The notes beneath the pieces were generated by a model that worked only from the letters and a program-made list of their open reading frames with translations, did not search any database and was not told the DNA's origin. This document shows, in pieces, positions 1 through 7,347 of a DNA stretch of 64,000 nt (the stretch's first letter is position 1; the number at the start of each line of letters is the position of its first letter). The DNA is from Amycolatopsis nalaikhensis (GTDB lineage Bacteria > Actinomycetota > Actinomycetes > Mycobacteriales > Pseudonocardiaceae). The stretch is taken from assembly GCF_030264295.1 (NCBI RefSeq), contig NZ_CP127173.1, positions 6,827,501 to 6,891,500 of the forward strand. The letters are read 5' to 3'. A program made the translations under genes and the position numbers.

Positions 1-22
1 GGAGGAGTACCAGCGCGGCTGA
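1..22 (+). CDS. 3' end of an upstream gene (partial)
   Basis: Reading from base 2 gives EEYQRG followed by TGA at 20-22. It is followed directly by a strong terminator-like hairpin, which supports a gene end here. Too little is visible to name a product. Confidence 0.4.
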
Positions 23-30
23 CGCCGTCC

Positions 31-60
31 GCGCCCGGCCATGGTGGCACGGCCGGGCGC
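31..60 (+). terminator. Hairpin terminator
   Basis: GCGCCCGGCC at 31-40 pairs perfectly with GGCCGGGCGC at 51-60 around a 10-nt loop. It lies 8 bases after the upstream stop codon. There is no U-tract, as is usual for high-GC actinomycete terminators. Confidence 0.65.
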
Positions 61-103
61 GCCGGTGGTTTGATCGAAGTATCGACCTGATGGGGGTATT
101 TCG

Positions 104-922
104 ATGACGGACAAGGCATTCCGGTTCGGCGTGGTCTCGGCACCGCAGGAAGGCGGCGCGCGCTGGCTCGCGACCGCCCGCCGCGCCGAGGAGCTCGGGT
201 ATTCGACGCTGCTCTGCCCGGACAACCTGAACCTCCCGACGCCGACCGCGGCGCTGGCGGCCGCCGCCGCGGCGACGACCGAGCTGCGCGTCGGCTCCTT
301 CGTCCTGGCCAGCCCGCTGCGCACGGCGCGGGCGGCGGCGTGGGAGGCGCACAGCCTGACCACGGTGACCGACGGCCGGTTCGAACTCGGTCTCGGCACC
401 GGGTTGCCGACTATGCGCCAGCAGGCCGAAGAGCTCGGGCTGCCCTACGGCTCGGGGCAGGACCGGCTCGACTCGATCTCCGAGACGATCGACCACGTCC
501 GCCGGCTCGACGGCGACGCGCACACGCCGGTGATGGTCGCCGCGGGCGGCCCCAAGGCGCGACGGCTGGCCGGGAAGAAGGCCGACATCGTCGCGCTCGC
601 CGGTGGCGCGCTGACCACCCGCGAAGAACTGGCGGGCCACGCCCGGGAAATCCGCGAAGCCGCCGGTGACCGCGACGTCGAGCTCTCGCTCAACATCTGG
701 GTCGTCGGCGAGCAGGTCCCGCCGTGGATCCGCGGCTTCATCGGCGTCGACGCGGAAACGCTGATCGAGCACGACTCGCTGGCCATCGTCCGCGGCGGCG
801 TCGACGCCATGGCCGAGGAGCTCGAACGGCGTCGCGAGGAGCTGGGCGTGTCCTACTTCAGCGTCAACGGCGCGTTCATCGAGGAGTTCGCGCCGCTGGT
901 GGAGCGCCTGACGGGGAAGTGA
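104..922 (+). CDS. LLM-class F420/flavin-dependent oxidoreductase
   Basis: A 272-residue TIM-barrel protein of the luciferase-like monooxygenase superfamily. Visible features are the first strand RFGVV (residues 7-11), the segment ELGYSTLLCPDN (30-41) and the glycine-rich DGRFELGLGTG (90-100), the conserved cofactor/substrate loop of this class. The likely cofactor is reduced F420 or FMN; the substrate cannot be told. The ATG at 104 is the first good start after the hairpin at 31-60. The 3' end overlaps the convergent dehydratase by 47 bp, so transcripts of the two genes are complementary at their ends. It is monocistronic. Family assignment is firm, cofactor and substrate are inferred. Confidence 0.85.
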   Translation: MTDKAFRFGVVSAPQEGGARWLATARRAEELGYSTLLCPDNLNLPTPTAALAAAAAATTELRVGSFVLASPLRTARAAAWEAHSLTTVTDGRFELGLGTGLPTMRQQAEELGLPYGSGQDRLDSISETIDHVRRLDGDAHTPVMVAAGGPKARRLAGKKADIVALAGGALTTREELAGHAREIREAAGDRDVELSLNIWVVGEQVPPWIRGFIGVDAETLIEHDSLAIVRGGVDAMAEELERRREELGVSYFSVNGAFIEEFAPLVERLTGK

Positions 923-1823
923 GCGTCGCGGGGTCGGTGTTGGCGCCGCAGAGCAGGACGGCGACGCGTTCGCCGGGTGCCGGGCGGTAGGCGCCGCTCA
1001 GCAGGGCGGCGAACGCCGTCGCGCCGCCGGGTTCGAGGGCGAGACGGTAGCGGTCCCACAGTGCCGCCCGCGCCTCGACGATCGCGCTGTCGTCCACCAG
1101 CACCGAGCCCGCGTCCGTGCGGGTGGCGACGGCGAAGGCGATGTCGCCCAGGCGAGTCGCGCCGAGCGAGTCGGCGGCGACGCCGGACACCTCGACCGGG
1201 ACCGGCTCCCCGGCGGCCAGCGCCGCGTTCAGCGTCGGGGCCGTGCGCGGTTCGACGCCGACCACTCGCGCCCGGCCCTCGACCGCGGCGGCGATCCCCG
1301 CCAGCAGCCCGCCCCCGCCGACGGCGACCAGGATCGTGTCGAGGTCGTCGGCCTGCTCCAGCAGTTCGAGGCCGATCGTGCCCTGCCCGGCGCAGATTTC
1401 GGGTTGGTCGTAGGCGTGGCAGAAGAGCGCGCCCGAGTTCGCCGCGTGCTTCACCGCGGCGTCGTAGGCGTCCGCGTACTTCTCGCCGACGAGTTCGACG
1501 GCCGCGCCGAGCGCCCGCAGCTTCGCGACCTTCACCGCCGGGGCGGTCACCGGGACGTAGACGCGTGCGGGGAGGCCGAACTCCCGGGCGGCGTAGGCGA
1601 CGGCGAGCCCGGCGTTGCCACCCGACGCGGCGACCACCCCGGCCGACGGCGGGTCACCGGCCGCGAGGATCCGGTTGAAGGCGCCGCGGGCCTTGAACGA
1701 CCCGGTGTGCTGCAGCTGCTCGAGCTTGAACCACACGCCCTCGTCCGCGGCGAACACCGGGGTCCGGCGGACCCGGCCCGCGATCCGCGCGGCCGCGCGC
1801 TCGACATCCGAAGTGCTGATCAT
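876..1823 (-). CDS. Serine/threonine dehydratase (PLP, fold type II)
   Basis: A 315-residue tryptophan-synthase-beta-like PLP enzyme. It likely deaminates threonine/serine (or a 3-hydroxyaspartate-type substrate) to the 2-oxoacid and ammonia. The PLP lysine is K44 in GSFKARGAFN, SGGNAG at 68-73 contacts the substrate, and the phosphate-binding loop VGGGGLLAG lies at 168-176. There is no C-terminal ACT domain, so it resembles the short catabolic type. I chose the ATG at 1823; an in-frame extension to 1856 would run into the palindromic promoter region. It is divergent from a LysR gene that is probably its regulator, and its 3' end overlaps the convergent oxidoreductase gene by 47 bp. Confidence 0.88.
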   Translation of the reverse strand: MISTSDVERAAARIAGRVRRTPVFAADEGVWFKLEQLQHTGSFKARGAFNRILAAGDPPSAGVVAASGGNAGLAVAYAAREFGLPARVYVPVTAPAVKVAKLRALGAAVELVGEKYADAYDAAVKHAANSGALFCHAYDQPEICAGQGTIGLELLEQADDLDTILVAVGGGGLLAGIAAAVEGRARVVGVEPRTAPTLNAALAAGEPVPVEVSGVAADSLGATRLGDIAFAVATRTDAGSVLVDDSAIVEARAALWDRYRLALEPGGATAFAALLSGAYRPAPGERVAVLLCGANTDPATLTSPSGAPPAARTPR

Positions 1824-1845
1824 GGCCCCAGCATGCGCCGCGAGT

Positions 1846-1896
1846 GCCGTAAGCACCAGCGACGTCTCCTATGCTGGCGTTAGCGACGCTTACGGC
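1846..1896. promoter_or_regulatory. Divergent promoter with 9-bp inverted repeat
   Basis: GCCGTAAGC (1846-1854) and GCTTACGGC (1888-1896) are perfect inverted repeats 33 bp apart; CCAGC (1856-1860) and GCTGG (1873-1877) nest inside. TATGCT at 1870-1875 is a good -10 for the LysR gene. The site lies between dehydratase and LysR and is the likely LysR operator. Confidence 0.65.
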
Positions 1897-1906
1897 TGGA
1901 GGTCCC

Positions 1907-2815
1907 GTGCTCGACGCCCACCGCCTGGCCCTGCTCGCCGAGGTCGCGCACGCCGGGTCGATCGCCGGGGCGGCGCAGAAGCTGTCCTTCACGCCGTCGG
2001 CGGTCTCGCAGCAGCTGGCCAAGCTCGAACGCGACGTCGGCGCGCGCCTCCTGCACCGCAACCCGCGCGGGGTCACGCTCACCCCGGTCGGGGAGGCCCT
2101 GCTCACCCACGCCGAGACGATCGTCGGGGAGCTGCGGACCGCCGAGCGGACGGTCCGGGCCCTGCTCGACGAGGAACCCGCGCAGCTCACCGTGGGCACG
2201 TTCGCGAGCGCGGGCATGACGCTCGTGCCCGCCGCGCTCGCGGGGTTCCGCCGCGACCACCCGGCGGTCGCGCTGCGGCTGCTGGACCTGGAACCACCCG
2301 ACGGCTACGGCCTGGTCAGCTCGCGCGACCTCGACCTGCTGATCACCCACCGCTACCCGGGCGCGCCGCTGCCCGACCCGCGCGGGCTCGAGCGGACGTT
2401 GCTGCGCTCGGAGCGGTTCCGGCTGATCCTGCCCGTGGGACACCCGAAAGCCCGCGTCCGGCGGCTCACGCTGCGGGCGCTGGCGGGGGAGGACTGGATC
2501 TCCGGCAGCCCGGGCGTGCCCAACCGCGCCTGTCTCGAGCAGCTTGCCGACGCCGCCGGGATCGGGGTCCGCGTGGCCTACGAAACCCGGGACTACCAGG
2601 TGATCCTGGCGCTGGTCGAGGCCGGGCTCGGGATCGCGTTCGTGCCGGAGAGCGTGCTCGGGCGGGCGGGATCGGCGCGCCTCGAAGTCCGCGACACCGT
2701 CGACGCGCGGCCGGCGCGGGAGATCTTCCTGGTCCACCACCGACGCCCGGGCCGCCTGGTGACCGAGATGGCCGATCGCCTGAGCCGTGCTGAAGGGGAC
2801 GTTCATGGCATCTGA
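1907..2815 (+). CDS. LysR-family transcriptional regulator
   Basis: A 302-residue LTTR. The N-terminal winged HTH contains GSIAGAAQKLSFTPSAVSQQ, the typical recognition helix, followed by the effector-binding domain. The GTG at 1907 is preferred because GGAGG lies at 1898-1902; the ATG at 1871 sits inside a -10 hexamer and would have no ribosome site. It is divergent from the PLP dehydratase and probably controls it in response to an amino acid. Its last codons and stop lie inside the large inverted repeat at 2790-2866. Confidence 0.88.
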   Translation: MLDAHRLALLAEVAHAGSIAGAAQKLSFTPSAVSQQLAKLERDVGARLLHRNPRGVTLTPVGEALLTHAETIVGELRTAERTVRALLDEEPAQLTVGTFASAGMTLVPAALAGFRRDHPAVALRLLDLEPPDGYGLVSSRDLDLLITHRYPGAPLPDPRGLERTLLRSERFRLILPVGHPKARVRRLTLRALAGEDWISGSPGVPNRACLEQLADAAGIGVRVAYETRDYQVILALVEAGLGIAFVPESVLGRAGSARLEVRDTVDARPAREIFLVHHRRPGRLVTEMADRLSRAEGDVHGI

Positions 2816-2866
2816 TGCGCTGAAGGGGACTTTCCTCGCATCAGATGCCAGCAACGTCCCCTTCAG
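2790..2866. terminator. Bidirectional terminator built from a repeat element
   Basis: CTGAAGGGGACGTT (2790-2803) pairs with AACGTCCCCTTCAG (2853-2866), and GGCATCTGATGCG (2807-2819) pairs with CGCATCAGATGCC (2837-2849): 27 bp of stem with a 3-nt internal loop on each side. The 17-nt loop holds another partial copy of the same repeat. It lies between convergent LysR genes and contains the stop codons of both. A related 30-bp repeat occurs at 10969-11085. Confidence 0.75.
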
Positions 2867-3786
2867 CCCACCGGGCGGCCCGCGGTCTCGAACCGGGCCG
2901 ACGCCGCCCGGAGCGCGTCCAGGCACGCCCGCACCGCGCCGCGATCCTCTTCGCCCGCCCGGCAGATCGCGTAGATCGTGCGGGTCAGGACCGGGCGCGT
3001 GGTCAGGATCCGCACCCCTTCGGGCAGCCGTTCGCGGGCCAGCCGGGGCACCAGTGCCGCGCCGGCGTTGCCCGCCACCAGGGCCAGCTGCGTCGGGTAG
3101 CCGCCGACCGTGCAGCTGATCCGCGGCTCCAGCCGCTGCTTGCGCAGCACCTGCACCAGCCACTCGTAGCAGCCGGAGCCCAGGCTCCAGCCGATCCACG
3201 GCAGGTCGTCCACTTCGGACAGATCGACGGTCTTGCGGTGCGCCAGCCGGTGATCCGCGGGCAGCGCGAGGTCGGCGACGTCGGAGAACAACGCGATCCG
3301 CGTCGTCGACGGCGGGATCACCGTCGGCCGGTCGGCCCAGCTCTCCAGCACCGCGACGTCGAGGTCGCCGGCCAGCACGCGCGGCATCGTCTGCTCGGCT
3401 TCGCCCTCGTGCAGGGTGACCGCCAGCCGCGGGTGCTGCGCGGCGAGCGTGGCCAGCGCGGGCGGCAGCAGCGCGTGCACGGTCGTCGGGATCGCGCCGA
3501 CCCGCAGCGGCCCGATGACGTCTTCGCGCAGCAGCTCCAGGTCCGCCTTCGCCTCGGCCACCTGGGCTAGGATCCGCTCGGCGTGCGCGGCCAGCACCTG
3601 GCCCGCCTTGGTCAGCCGGACGCCGCGGCCGCGCGGCTCCAGCAGCGCCTGCCCGGCTTCCCGTTCCAGCTTCGCCAGCTGCTGCGACACCCCGGACGGC
3701 GTGACGTGCAGGGACGCGGCCGCCGCGGCGACCGAGCCCTGGGTGGCGACGGCGTGCAGCGCGCGCATCCGCTCGAGTCCGAACAC
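2863..3786 (-). CDS. LysR-family transcriptional regulator
   Basis: A 307-residue LTTR with the HTH segment GSVAAAAASLHVTPSGVSQQ near residues 16-35 and a standard substrate-binding domain. The start is GTG at 3786; an alternative ATG lies 6 codons in. It is divergent from an EamA-family exporter with 74 bp between start codons, a common arrangement in which the LTTR controls the transporter. The palindrome at 3787-3801 touches its own start codon, which suggests autorepression. Its 3' end lies in the shared bidirectional terminator with the preceding LysR gene. The effector is unknown. Confidence 0.88.
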   Translation of the reverse strand: MFGLERMRALHAVATQGSVAAAAASLHVTPSGVSQQLAKLEREAGQALLEPRGRGVRLTKAGQVLAAHAERILAQVAEAKADLELLREDVIGPLRVGAIPTTVHALLPPALATLAAQHPRLAVTLHEGEAEQTMPRVLAGDLDVAVLESWADRPTVIPPSTTRIALFSDVADLALPADHRLAHRKTVDLSEVDDLPWIGWSLGSGCYEWLVQVLRKQRLEPRISCTVGGYPTQLALVAGNAGAALVPRLARERLPEGVRILTTRPVLTRTIYAICRAGEEDRGAVRACLDALRAASARFETAGRPVG

Positions 3787-3801
3787 GGTAGTGATGCTAC
3801 C
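3787..3801. promoter_or_regulatory. Candidate LysR operator
   Basis: GGTAG, spacer TGATG, CTACC forms a perfect 5-5-5 palindrome directly upstream of the LysR start at 3786 and fits the T-N11-A pattern of LTTR sites. Confidence 0.55.
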
Positions 3802-3860
3802 GAATTCCAGGCAGAAACATTCGCTTGTCCTTGACAGTCGCGCCCCGCACGCTGGGAAGC

Positions 3861-4781
3861 GTGACCACGACCGCGCCCCGCCCCACGATCACCACGGCGT
3901 TCACCGACCGCTTCGACCCGCGCCTGCTGGCGGCGCTGGGCAGCTTCTGCATCTCGCTGTCGTCGGTCTTCATCAAGGTCTCGCACACCAGCGGCAGCAC
4001 GAGCGCGTTCTGGCGCTGCCTGCTCGCGTTGCCGGTGTTGCTCGTGCTCGCCGTGCGGGAACGGCGGAAGACCGGCCCAGTGCGCCGGGTGGTCCTGCCG
4101 CTGCTCGCCGGCACCGGGCTCGGCCTGGACTTCGTGCTGTGGGGTGAGGCGATCCCGCGCGTCGGCGCCGGTATCGCCACGGTGCTGCTCGCCGTGCAGG
4201 TGATCATCGTGCCGCTGCTGGCGTTCGCGTTCCTGCGGGAGCGGCCGGCGAAGCGGTTCCTGCTCGCCGTGCCCGTGCTGCTCGGCGGTGTCGTGCTGGC
4301 CGGCGGGTTCGCCGGGTCCGGCTCGTTCGGCCCCGACCCGGTCACCGGTGCCGTGGCGGCGATGCTCGCCGGGGCGGGCTACGCGGTGTACCTGTTCCTG
4401 ATCCGCCTCAGCGGCGGCGCGGGTGACGGCCAGGTGCAGTCGCTGGTCCTGGCGACGCTGTCGGCCGGGCTCGTGGCCGTCGTGCTCGGCGTCCCGACCG
4501 GCACGCTCGACCTGGCCCCGAGTCCGGCGACGTTCGGCTGGCTCGTCGCGCTCGCCGTCGTCGGTCAGCTCATCGGGTGGCTCCTGATCTCCGCCGCGCT
4601 GCCCCGGATGTCGGCCACCACCGGCGCGACGCTGATGCTGCTCCAGCCGGTCGGCGCGGTGTTGCTGGGCATCGGCCTGCTCGGCGAGACCCCGAGCGTG
4701 CTGCAGCTCGTCGGCTGCGCGGGCGTCGTCGCCGCGGTCTGCTTCGCCGGACGTTCTGCGGGGCGGCGAAGCCCCCGCTAA
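3861..4781 (+). CDS. EamA/DMT-family transporter
   Basis: A 306-residue integral membrane protein with about ten hydrophobic helices in two EamA repeats (about residues 25-150 and 165-300), the drug/metabolite transporter fold. The second half ends with the characteristic segment containing LLQPVGAVLLGIGLLGE. It probably exports a metabolite or amino acid. I place the start at GTG 3861; an in-frame TTG at 3825 would add a non-hydrophobic leader overlapping a TTGACA element at 3831-3836. It is divergent from, and likely controlled by, the LysR gene at 2863-3786. The substrate is unknown. Confidence 0.85.
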   Translation: MTTTAPRPTITTAFTDRFDPRLLAALGSFCISLSSVFIKVSHTSGSTSAFWRCLLALPVLLVLAVRERRKTGPVRRVVLPLLAGTGLGLDFVLWGEAIPRVGAGIATVLLAVQVIIVPLLAFAFLRERPAKRFLLAVPVLLGGVVLAGGFAGSGSFGPDPVTGAVAAMLAGAGYAVYLFLIRLSGGAGDGQVQSLVLATLSAGLVAVVLGVPTGTLDLAPSPATFGWLVALAVVGQLIGWLLISAALPRMSATTGATLMLLQPVGAVLLGIGLLGETPSVLQLVGCAGVVAAVCFAGRSAGRRSPR

Positions 4782-4791
4782 CGTCCCGCAC

Positions 4792-5685
4792 ATGCGCGTG
4801 CTGGTGGCCGGGGCTTCGGGGTTCGTCGGCAGCCGGTTGTGCCCGGCACTGGAAGCCGCCGGGCACGAGGTGCTCGCGATGACCCGCCACCCCGCGAAGT
4901 ACTCCGGCGCCGGGAAGGCGGTCCGCGGCGACGTCGCCGACGTCGGTTCCCTGCGGGACGCGCTCAAGGGCGCCGAGGCCGCCTACTACCTCGTGCATTC
5001 CTTGGACAGCACGGACTTCAAGCGCCGCGACGCCGACGCCGCCCGCGCGTTCGCCCGCGCCGCCGGGGACGCGGGCCTGCGCCGGATCGTCTACCTCGGC
5101 GGCCTCGGGGACGACGACGACACGTTGTCCGAGCACCTGGCCAGCCGCCGCGAAGTCGAGCGGCTGCTGGGGGAGACCGGCGTCCCGGTGACGGTGCTGC
5201 GCGCCGGGATCGTGATCGGCCACGGTGGCACGTCGTGGGAGCTGACGCGCCAGCTGGTGGAGCACCTCCCGGCGATGGTGACCCCGCGCTGGGTCGGGAC
5301 CCGCACCCAGCCGATCGCGCTCGCCGACGTCGTCCGCTACCTGGTCGGCGTGCTCGATCACCCGGACGCCGAGGGCCGGACGTTCGAGATCGGCGGCCCG
5401 GAGGTGCTGGCCTACCGGGACATGCTGCAGCGGGTGGCGGCGATCGAGGGGCGGCCGCTGGTGATCGTGCCGGTGCCGCTGCTCTCGCCGCGGCTCTCGT
5501 CGTACTGGCTTTCCCTGGTGACCGACATCGACGTCACGACCGGACGCGCGCTGATCGACTCGATGACGAATGAGGTCGTCGTCCACGACGACGCGATCCG
5601 CGAACTCGTCCCGTTCGAGCCGATGGACTACGACGACGCCGTGCTGCAGGCCCTCGGTGAGCGAGCCAAGAGCAGGCGGGCGTGA
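4792..5685 (+). CDS. NAD(P)H-binding epimerase-like protein (NmrA/complex I NDUFA9-like)
   Basis: A 297-residue atypical short-chain dehydrogenase. The Rossmann nucleotide motif GASGFVGSRL is at residues 8-17, and the sequence AYYLVHSLD near 65 is typical of NAD(P)H-binding proteins of the NmrA/YtfG/NDUFA9 group, which often lack the YxxxK catalytic pair. The start ATG at 4792 is 10 bp after the transporter stop, so co-transcription is likely. The stop overlaps the CPBP protease start as GTGA. Function beyond nucleotide binding is not evident. Confidence 0.82.
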   Translation: MRVLVAGASGFVGSRLCPALEAAGHEVLAMTRHPAKYSGAGKAVRGDVADVGSLRDALKGAEAAYYLVHSLDSTDFKRRDADAARAFARAAGDAGLRRIVYLGGLGDDDDTLSEHLASRREVERLLGETGVPVTVLRAGIVIGHGGTSWELTRQLVEHLPAMVTPRWVGTRTQPIALADVVRYLVGVLDHPDAEGRTFEIGGPEVLAYRDMLQRVAAIEGRPLVIVPVPLLSPRLSSYWLSLVTDIDVTTGRALIDSMTNEVVVHDDAIRELVPFEPMDYDDAVLQALGERAKSRRA

Positions 5686-6260
5686 AGGCGTTCCTGGCCG
5701 CCGTGACGGCCGCCGGATCGGGGCTGCTGCGTGCGTCGCTGGCGAGTGAACCGGGGTCGCGCCGGTTCCACGCGTTGACGGCGTCGGTGGCCGCGACCTG
5801 GTTCGCCGCCGCCGGGCCGGTGCCACGTGGCCGCCGCGAAGTGACCCAGCCGGTGCTGGTGGGGGCGGGCGCGTTCGGGGTGTTCTACGGCTGCGCGCTG
5901 GTGGCCCGCCGTGTCGCGCCGCTGCGTCGCGCGATCGCCGGGGTGCTTGACCACGCCCACCGCGGCCCGACGTCGACCGTGGCGGCGACCACGTTGGTGA
6001 CCGGAGTGGCGGAAGAGGTCTTCTTCCGCGGCCGGCTTTACGACGCGTTCGGCGCGCGCGGCGCCACGGCGGCGTACGTGCTGTCCACCACGGCGACCCG
6101 GAATCCCGCGCTGGTGCTGGCTTCCGCGGTGATGGGGACGCTCTTCGCGTGGCAACGCGGCCGGGCGGGCGGGGTGCAGGCGCCGCTGCTGACGCACGTC
6201 GTGTGGTCGGCGTTGATGCTCGCGTTCCTGCCGCGGCTCTTCCCGCCGCCCGAGCGTTAG
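5682..6260 (+). CDS. CPBP-family intramembrane metalloprotease
   Basis: A 192-residue membrane protein of the CAAX protease/bacteriocin-processing (Abi) family. The diagnostic motif is VAEEVFFRGRLY, with E111, E112 and a following arginine; a second conserved histidine is H172 in LLTHVVW. Several hydrophobic segments follow. Such proteins cleave or hold membrane peptides; the substrate is unknown. Its GTG start overlaps the upstream epimerase stop (GTGA), implying translational coupling. The stop overlaps the convergent SDR gene by 4 bp. Confidence 0.75.
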   Translation: MKAFLAAVTAAGSGLLRASLASEPGSRRFHALTASVAATWFAAAGPVPRGRREVTQPVLVGAGAFGVFYGCALVARRVAPLRRAIAGVLDHAHRGPTSTVAATTLVTGVAEEVFFRGRLYDAFGARGATAAYVLSTTATRNPALVLASAVMGTLFAWQRGRAGGVQAPLLTHVVWSALMLAFLPRLFPPPER

Positions 6261-7222
6261 GCGGGCGCTCCGGCGAGCTCGGCGACGTGGCTCCACAGGT
6301 GGGCCCGCGCCACGACGTCGTCCGCGCCGGCGCCGAGGGCGTACGTCGTCGGGCGGGATCGGCGGTCGTGCCACAGCTTGCCGGTCGACTCGATCGCCTC
6401 CGGGGCGCCGCCGAGCCACACGATCGTGTCCGCGCCTTCCTCCGGTGTCCGGATGATCGGACGGGTGAGCGCCCGGAACACCGGCAGCCAGTTCCGCACG
6501 CCCTTCGTGTCGGCCCAGCCCGGGTGCATCGCGTGGACGTGCACGCCGCGGCCGGCCAGCCGATGCGCCCACTGCTCGGTGAGCACCAGCTGCTCGCGCT
6601 TGGTGCGCGCGTAGATCTTCTTCGGTCCGTAGTCCGTGTCTTCGGACTGCAAGTCGCCGTCCGGGATCTTCTGGTCGTACTGACCACCCGAGGTGACCGT
6701 GATGACCCGCGCGGGTGCGGACCGTTCCAGCAGCGGCGCGAGGCCGTCGATGAGCACCCACGGCGCCAGGACGTGCGTGGCGAAGGTCAGCTCGACGCCG
6801 TCTTCGGTGTGCTCGCGTTCGTCGGGCATCACGCCCGCGTTGTTCACCAGGACGTCGAGCCGTTCCTCGCGACCGGAGAAGTCTTCGATGAACGCGCGCA
6901 GCTCCTTGAGGCTGGCGAGGTCGCACGCGACCGGGCGGACGTCGGCGTCCGGCACGCGTTCCCGTGTCCGCGCCGCGGCTTCGGCGGCGCGCTCCTCGGT
7001 GCGGCCCAGCACCCGGACCGACGCGCCCAGCCGGGCGAACCCGGCCGCCGCCGCGAGGCCGATGCCGGACCCGGCGCCGGTCACGAGCACCACCTTGCCG
7101 GGCATCGGCGGCGGGTCGGCGGGCCAGCCGGGCAGGCGGCGGCGCACCTGGAGCCCGACGTTGCCGTAGCCCAGGACGATGGAACGGTCCAGCACGGTGT
7201 CGATCGTCGTGGCGATGTCCAT
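6257..7222 (-). CDS. SDR-family NAD(P)-dependent oxidoreductase
   Basis: A 321-residue short-chain dehydrogenase of the retinol dehydrogenase/WWOX-like type. The cofactor motif TGAGSGIG is at 48-55, NNAG at 127-130, the catalytic serine in VTSGG near 178, and the YxxxK pair is Y204/K208 in YARTK. An N-terminal stretch of about 40 residues precedes the Rossmann fold. I chose the ATG at 7222, since upstream extension to 7363 overlaps the signal peptide region of the divergent gene. The substrate is unknown. Confidence 0.85.
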   Translation of the reverse strand: MDIATTIDTVLDRSIVLGYGNVGLQVRRRLPGWPADPPPMPGKVVLVTGAGSGIGLAAAAGFARLGASVRVLGRTEERAAEAAARTRERVPDADVRPVACDLASLKELRAFIEDFSGREERLDVLVNNAGVMPDEREHTEDGVELTFATHVLAPWVLIDGLAPLLERSAPARVITVTSGGQYDQKIPDGDLQSEDTDYGPKKIYARTKREQLVLTEQWAHRLAGRGVHVHAMHPGWADTKGVRNWLPVFRALTRPIIRTPEEGADTIVWLGGAPEAIESTGKLWHDRRSRPTTYALGAGADDVVARAHLWSHVAELAGAPA

Positions 7223-7347
7223 GGCCCCCGCGTACCCGGCGCGCCCGGCGGCCAACCATTGTCCGGAACGAGCCAGAACCGGGCGGAATCCTTCAGAACC
7301 GGACGCGGTCTTCCTATCCTGGAAAGAACCCCGGTGCGTGGAGAGGG

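Noticed and set aside
1871..1906. ATG 1871 as LysR start
   Set aside because: It lies within the TATGCT -10 element and between operator arms; GTG 1907 has a GGAGG site.
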